Below are positions 6,134 to 8,755 of a stretch of DNA of 8,755 nucleotides, in pieces. The position numbers and the translations under genes were made by a program. The stretch's first letter is position 1; every line of letters starts with the position of its first letter. The notes under the pieces are model-generated. The model was not told the origin of the DNA. It ran no database searches and was given only the letters and a program-made list of their open reading frames with translations. Location of the stretch: positions 1 through 8,755 of the forward strand of contig DDEO01000189.1 of the NCBI GenBank assembly GCA_002336725.1, read 5' to 3'. Source of the DNA: Bacteroidetes bacterium UBA1952. Its GTDB lineage: Bacteria > Bacteroidota > Bacteroidia > Chitinophagales > Chitinophagaceae.

Positions 6134-6618
6134 GCGCAGATTTTTTCAAGCCGGGATGCCAGAAAGTGACGGATGCCGCTCGCTTTGGGTTGTGCGATGA
6201 CGGGCCACAGGGCTGGGCCTATCTGTCGGAAAACCCAAATGCGGATGAATGGATTTGTACCGTTCGGAACAAGGAACATCACGAAGTTGTTTTTGTAGCC
6301 ATTGATAAATGCGCCGACATCCGACGGGCCGACGGCAATCAGGAAAGTACCTGCGATTGCGCCCTGCTCTATCCGGAAGGTATCGTGTTCGTCGAATTAA
6401 AGGAGAAGCGCGGCAACTGGATGGAAGCCGGCATTGCACAGCTTGAGAGTACGCTAACCCAATTTCCGGTATCGGAGCTTCAAAAATTCCGGCAGAAGCG
6501 GGCGTATGTTTCCAACCGGAAGCACCCCAATTTCCACCGGATTGAAAACGAGCGGAAACAGCGTTTTTACAGCACTTACAAAGTGAGGCTGATTATCGAG
6601 GCTACGATTGTATTGTAA
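6130..6618 (+). CDS. Small PD-(D/E)XK-like putative nuclease, partner of the ATPase
   Basis: A 162-residue protein with no annotated family that I can name. The core reads CDCALLYPEGIVFVELKEK then RGNWMEAGIAQLEST: D76, then E89-x-K91 after a hydrophobic strand, then Q104 in a helix. D…E-x-K followed by a Q-containing helix is the pattern of the restriction-endonuclease-like PD-(D/E)XK fold, so a DNA or RNA nuclease role is a reasonable inference. A basic C-terminal part (RKHPNFHRIENERKQRF) ends in a strand, KVRLIIEATIVL. The start codon overlaps the ATPase stop (ATGA), so the two are made together and probably act together. No signal or membrane segment is seen. The N-terminal 75 residues contain two to four cysteines (C10, C22, C43, C61) but no clear zinc knuckle. 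The assignment rests on motif reading alone. Confidence 0.7.
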   Translation: MSADFFKPGCQKVTDAARFGLCDDGPQGWAYLSENPNADEWICTVRNKEHHEVVFVAIDKCADIRRADGNQESTCDCALLYPEGIVFVELKEKRGNWMEAGIAQLESTLTQFPVSELQKFRQKRAYVSNRKHPNFHRIENERKQRFYSTYKVRLIIEATIVL

Positions 6619-6681
6619 CATATGCGCATCCACTGCTGGAAATCAGGAACCTTTATACCATTTGTTTACTGAAATCAGGCA

Positions 6682-6703
6682 GGGGCTTTTCTCAGCCAGC
6701 CCC
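6682..6703. terminator. Weak hairpin between convergent genes
   Basis: GGGGCT (6682-6687) pairs with AGCCCC (6698-6703) in the 91-bp gap between the nuclease-like gene and the convergent Rpn gene. Neither side has a good T tract. The spacer also carries GAAATCAGG twice (6639-6647, 6671-6679). Confidence 0.3.
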
Positions 6704-6709
6704 CAACAG

Positions 6710-7549
6710 CTACAACTTTCCTATCTCTTCTGCGGATAAGCCGGTGGCTTGCGTAATAATTTCGATAGAGAAGCCGAGATTTTTAAGCTGCTTTGCGGTC
6801 TTACGCTCGCCTTGCAGAATACCTTCATCAAAGGCGGTATCAATCACGTTTTTGAGGTCGCGATAGACTTTCAGGCTCGCCTCGTACTTGTCGCGCTCGG
6901 CGGGCCCCATATTGGCCAGTTCTGCTTTTTCAAAAGCCTGTTCCAATACATCGTCTTTGAAAATAGAGGGCATATCAGAGAAGTTTTGAAGGTTTTTAAG
7001 GAAATACAGCCACTGGTCTAAGCGGTTCTCCAGCTCGTGCTCGCTTTTGATAAAGTTCGGCATTTCTAAGTACAGATAGGTCAGCTTGTCGTAGAAAACC
7101 CTACCGTACTGGTTTGTGAGCTTAATGGTGTGCAGAAAATCTTCCTTCTCCACCTGTGACTCATCAGCGTCTTCAAAGCTGAAATCCAGAATGCCGATGC
7201 AGTAAACGGCTTTCAGATTGAAGTTCCAGTCACCTCTTTCGGCCTGCTCGCGGATAGGGAAAGTGGAATAATAAACCGTGCGCTCCTTGAAATAGGTTTG
7301 CTTTGCTTTCTGCAATTCCACGATAAACTTCTCACCCCGGTCGTTCTCACAGTAGATGTCATAAATGGCTTTGCGCTCAATGTCTGTAAGACCCAGTTGC
7401 TCGGTGTTCTTGAAGCGCAGGTCGATGATTTTGCTTTGCTCGGGCAAAAGGGCATTGTGGAAATCTATCAGCAGCGGTTTGCTGGCCTCTTCGCCGAAGA
7501 TTTTCTTGAAGCCAAAATCGGTGTAGGGATTCAGATAGCGCGCCTGCAT
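6710..7549 (-). CDS. Rpn-family recombination-promoting nuclease / PDDEXK_2 transposase-like protein
   Basis: A 279-residue protein of the PD-(D/E)XK nuclease family transposase group (Rpn, formerly 'transposase_31/PDDEXK_2'). Family features in order: N-terminal YLNPYTDFGFKKIFGEE (5-21); D64 in the strand YDIYCEND, then E78-L-Q80 in KFIVELQ, the family's D…E-x-Q active-site form; ERTVYYSTFPIREQAERGDW (89-108); and a C-terminal regulatory helix with DEGILQGERKTAKQLKNLGF followed by ITQATGLSAEEIGKL (240-279), which closes most members. Length is normal and no frame defect is seen. Relatives cut DNA and stimulate RecA-independent recombination; they spread between genomes without being classical insertion sequences, and I see no terminal inverted repeats here. 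It faces the ATPase-nuclease pair convergently. A consensus -7 box (TATATTTG) lies about 20 bp upstream of the ATG, so the mRNA leader is short. Confidence 0.87.
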   Translation of the reverse strand: MQARYLNPYTDFGFKKIFGEEASKPLLIDFHNALLPEQSKIIDLRFKNTEQLGLTDIERKAIYDIYCENDRGEKFIVELQKAKQTYFKERTVYYSTFPIREQAERGDWNFNLKAVYCIGILDFSFEDADESQVEKEDFLHTIKLTNQYGRVFYDKLTYLYLEMPNFIKSEHELENRLDQWLYFLKNLQNFSDMPSIFKDDVLEQAFEKAELANMGPAERDKYEASLKVYRDLKNVIDTAFDEGILQGERKTAKQLKNLGFSIEIITQATGLSAEEIGKL

Positions 7550-7568
7550 AATTGCTGTTCTTTCTTCT

Positions 7569-7576
7569 CAAATATA
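7569..7576 (-). promoter_or_regulatory. Bacteroidota -7 box (TATATTTG) for the Rpn gene
   Basis: Read on the minus strand, TATATTTG (7576 to 7569) matches TAnnTTTG exactly, 19 bp before the ATG at 7549. A TTTTG (7595-7591) upstream could be the -33 element, but the 14-bp spacer is shorter than usual. Confidence 0.5.
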
Positions 7577-7698
7577 CAACAAAAGCTGCCCAAAATTTAC
7601 ACGGAAGCAGCGCTTATAAAGTCCGGCCTCTTATCGAGGCGACGACAGCGTTATAGCAGACTGCTGAAAAAACATTCCCGGCAAACGCCTTATTTTGC
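7577..7698. other. Intergenic spacer with small hairpins
   Basis: No gene is seen. Small inverted repeats are present: GCCTC/GAGGC (7626-7630, 7636-7640) and AGCAG-A-CTGCT (7655-7665), the latter followed by A's. On the minus strand these could aid termination of the pirin transcript. Confidence 0.3.
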
Positions 7699-7721
7699 AG
7701 ACAAGGCAAACCTTGTCTCTA
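7699..7721. repeat. AGACAAGG…CCTTGTCT hairpin with CTAC flank
   Basis: AGACAAGG (7699-7706) and CCTTGTCT (7711-7718) form a perfect 8-bp stem with a 4-nt CAAA loop, immediately after the pirin stop codon. The right side reads CCTTGTCTCTAC, resembling one end of dispersed GTAGAGAC…GTCTCTAC palindromes that I recall from cyanobacterial and Bacteroidota genomes. It may be a dispersed repeat or a hairpin that protects the 3' end of the pirin mRNA; there is no T tract. Confidence 0.45.
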
Positions 7722-8435
7722 CTCAAACCCCATCGGCACTTCCATAATCAGCACCTGCGCCGCTTCGTTGCAGGCAATCGGAAACGCCTCTACGCTCCAG
7801 ATGCCATAGCCGTCGCGGTCGGAAAGCGTCTGCCCGTTGACGGCGATATTTCCGGAAATAACGAAGATATAAACGCCATTGGCCGGTTCGCGCAGCTCAT
7901 AATCGATGCTCGTGCCGGCGGAGAGGCTGGCCCTGAAAAACCAGGCGTTCTGATATATCCAGCCGCCGCTGTCTTCGGAATTGGGCGATAAAATCTGATA
8001 CAGGCGGTTGGTCTCTTCTATTAAAAGCGGAAACTGCTGATAGCGCGGCGCTACATTTCTGCGGTTGGGAAGCACCCAGATTTGCAGCAGATTCACCTCC
8101 TCGGTTGCCGACGGGTTGTATTCGCTGTGTTCGACACCGGTTCCGGCGCTCATAATCTGCACCTCGCCGGTGCTGATGGTTTCGGCATTGCCCATGCTGT
8201 CTTTATGCGCCAACTGCCCCCGCAGCGGAATGGTAATGATCTCCATATTATCGTGCGGGTGGGTGCCAAAGCCCATCCCGGGCGCTACGATGTCGTCATT
8301 CAACACCCGCAAAACACCGAAGTGCATCCGCGCGGGATCATAGTAGCGGGCGAAGGAAAAGGTATGACGCGCCTCGAGCCAGCCGTGATCGGCATGGCCG
8401 CGCGAGGCGGCAGGATGATAAACGAAGTTTTCCAT
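7719..8435 (-). CDS. Pirin family protein (bicupin, quercetinase-like)
   Basis: A 238-residue cytosolic cupin of the pirin/YhhW type. The N-terminal cupin holds all expected metal ligands: H59 and H61 in GTHPHDNMEI, H103 and E105 in GVEHSE, at almost the same positions as in human pirin (H56, H58, H101, E103). Other hallmarks are HTFSFARYYDP at 24-34, FGVLRVLNDD at 39-48, and STGEVQIMSAGTG at 88-100. The second cupin (about 140-235) is shorter, with GVYIFVISGNIAVNG and ends MEVPMGFE. Bacterial relatives of this length include proteins with quercetin 2,3-dioxygenase activity in vitro and others with regulatory roles, so the physiological substrate is open. The start at 8435 gives the usual family N terminus. 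No Shine-Dalgarno is evident. Palindrome copy 8 encodes the ISGN of the second cupin. Confidence 0.9.
   Translation of the reverse strand: MENFVYHPAASRGHADHGWLEARHTFSFARYYDPARMHFGVLRVLNDDIVAPGMGFGTHPHDNMEIITIPLRGQLAHKDSMGNAETISTGEVQIMSAGTGVEHSEYNPSATEEVNLLQIWVLPNRRNVAPRYQQFPLLIEETNRLYQILSPNSEDSGGWIYQNAWFFRASLSAGTSIDYELREPANGVYIFVISGNIAVNGQTLSDRDGYGIWSVEAFPIACNEAAQVLIMEVPMGFE
7847..7860. repeat. TATTTCCGGAAATA palindrome, copy 8 (coding)
   Basis: A perfect 14-bp palindrome in the pirin gene, read on the minus strand as ATT TCC GGA AAT ATC (Ile-Ser-Gly-Asn-Ile). It marks the return of the motif after the 3-kb gap. Confidence 0.85.
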
Positions 8436-8474
8436 TAGGCGATGAGCAGATTAAGAAGATGGGTGTTTTTTCTA

Positions 8475-8637
8475 TTACGCAAGGTCCGGCGCAAGAACCG
8501 TGCCGAAATTCTCCGGTGGCTTCCCGATGGTTGCTACCCGGAATTTCCCAAGGCTGCCAAGCGCAGATTCTGCTTACACAACTTTTCCGGAGCGGTTTTT
8601 CAGGACGGGCGTGTCAGGCAGCTCTATGGCGTTATTT
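8475..8637 (-). pseudogene. Degraded coding trace of unknown family
   Basis: Between the pirin start and the window end I accept no intact gene. On the minus strand one frame, bounded by stops at 8637-8639 and 8475-8477 and broken by a single TAA at 8574-8576, reads IELPDTPVLKNRSGKVV and then AESALGSLGKFRVATIGKPP-ENFGTVLAPDLA. The composition looks protein-like, so this may be a decayed gene or the coding-like core of a repeat. There is no start codon and I recognise no family. Two overlapping plus-strand frames (from 8442 and 8459) look like its shadows. Confidence 0.25.
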
Positions 8638-8665
8638 TAGGTCATTCGCTGTTAAAAAAAAGGGG

Positions 8666-8715
8666 GTCATTGCGAGGGGCCGCTCGTACGTTTTACAGGT
8701 CGCCCCCGAAGCAAC
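8666..8715. repeat. Dispersed-repeat-like element TCATTGCGAGG…CGAAGCAACCT
   Basis: GTCATTGCGAGGGG at 8666-8679 and CGAAGCAACCT at 8707-8717 bracket an imperfect hairpin: TTGC (8670-8673) with GCAA (8711-8714), and GGGGC (8676-8680) with GCCCC (8702-8706). The two ends match the pattern TCATTGCGAGG…CGAAGCAATCT, a small interspersed repeat I know from many unrelated bacterial genomes. An A-run (8654-8661) precedes it. Confidence 0.5.
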
Positions 8716-8755
8716 CTGCACATTTCGTAGCCTAAATAAGTAGCTCCCTGAAATT

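Noticed and set aside
6710..7560. Insertion sequence boundaries around the Rpn gene
   Set aside because: No terminal inverted repeats or target duplications could be found at either side; Rpn genes usually lack them.
7298..7747. Plus-strand 149-codon frame
   Set aside because: It is antisense to the 5' half of the Rpn gene and runs through its promoter, with no domain of its own.
8442..8743. Two overlapping plus-strand frames (about 95 codons each) after the pirin start
   Set aside because: Cysteine/arginine-rich, mutually overlapping, no motif, and they run through the repeat at 8666-8715.
1..8755. CRISPR array, tRNA or rRNA
   Set aside because: No regularly spaced 20-40-bp repeats and no cloverleaf or rRNA-like stretch were seen on either strand; the only repeated words are the short ones listed.

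Overview
The window looks like chromosomal DNA from a member of the Bacteroidota. The evidence is a Por/type IX secretion (T9SS) sorting-domain signature (SPNPAKDYLTV, about 1891-1923), promoter -7 boxes of the TAnnTTTG type (TATATTTG on the minus strand at 7576-7569, TACATTTG at 1723-1730), few Shine-Dalgarno-like leaders, and a TonB-dependent receptor of the kind common in this phylum. I cannot name the genus. There are no rRNA or tRNA genes and no CRISPR array.

Layout. 1-166: a terminator and short repeats downstream of a minus-strand pair. 167-901 and 972-1454 (minus): a lipoprotein of the SdiA-regulated/phytase-like propeller type, apparently cut short at its C terminus, and a hemerythrin HHE-domain protein. 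1539-2133 (plus): gene debris, namely a beta-helix-like fragment without a start, then a signal peptide followed by a T9SS sorting domain broken by frameshifts. 2134-4341 (plus): an intact TonB-dependent outer membrane receptor. 4454-4741 (plus): a small orphan protein. 4892-6133 and 6130-6618 (plus): an ABC-type AAA ATPase overlapping, by ATGA, a small protein with a PD-(D/E)XK-like nuclease signature. 6710-7549 (minus, convergent): an Rpn/PDDEXK-family nuclease-transposase. 7719-8435 (minus): a pirin (cupin) with all four metal ligands. 8440-8755: a repeat-bearing stretch with degraded coding traces.

Two things stand out. First, the 10-mer palindrome TTTCCGGAAA occurs exactly eight times, in genes and between them, where chance predicts about 0.01. 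It behaves like a highly iterated palindrome, comparable in kind to cyanobacterial HIP1. Second, the ATPase plus nuclease-like pair is a compact, translationally coupled two-gene unit. Its architecture resembles ATPase-nuclease anti-phage modules, although I cannot match it to a named system. The pair and the adjacent Rpn gene lie in a stretch of about 3 kb with no copy of the palindrome, and the ATPase gene is visibly AT-richer than its neighbours, which suggests horizontal acquisition.

The remaining genes are housekeeping or accessory: metal or cofactor uptake (receptor), oxygen/iron/NO-related di-iron protein (hemerythrin) and a pirin. They show no evident common pathway.
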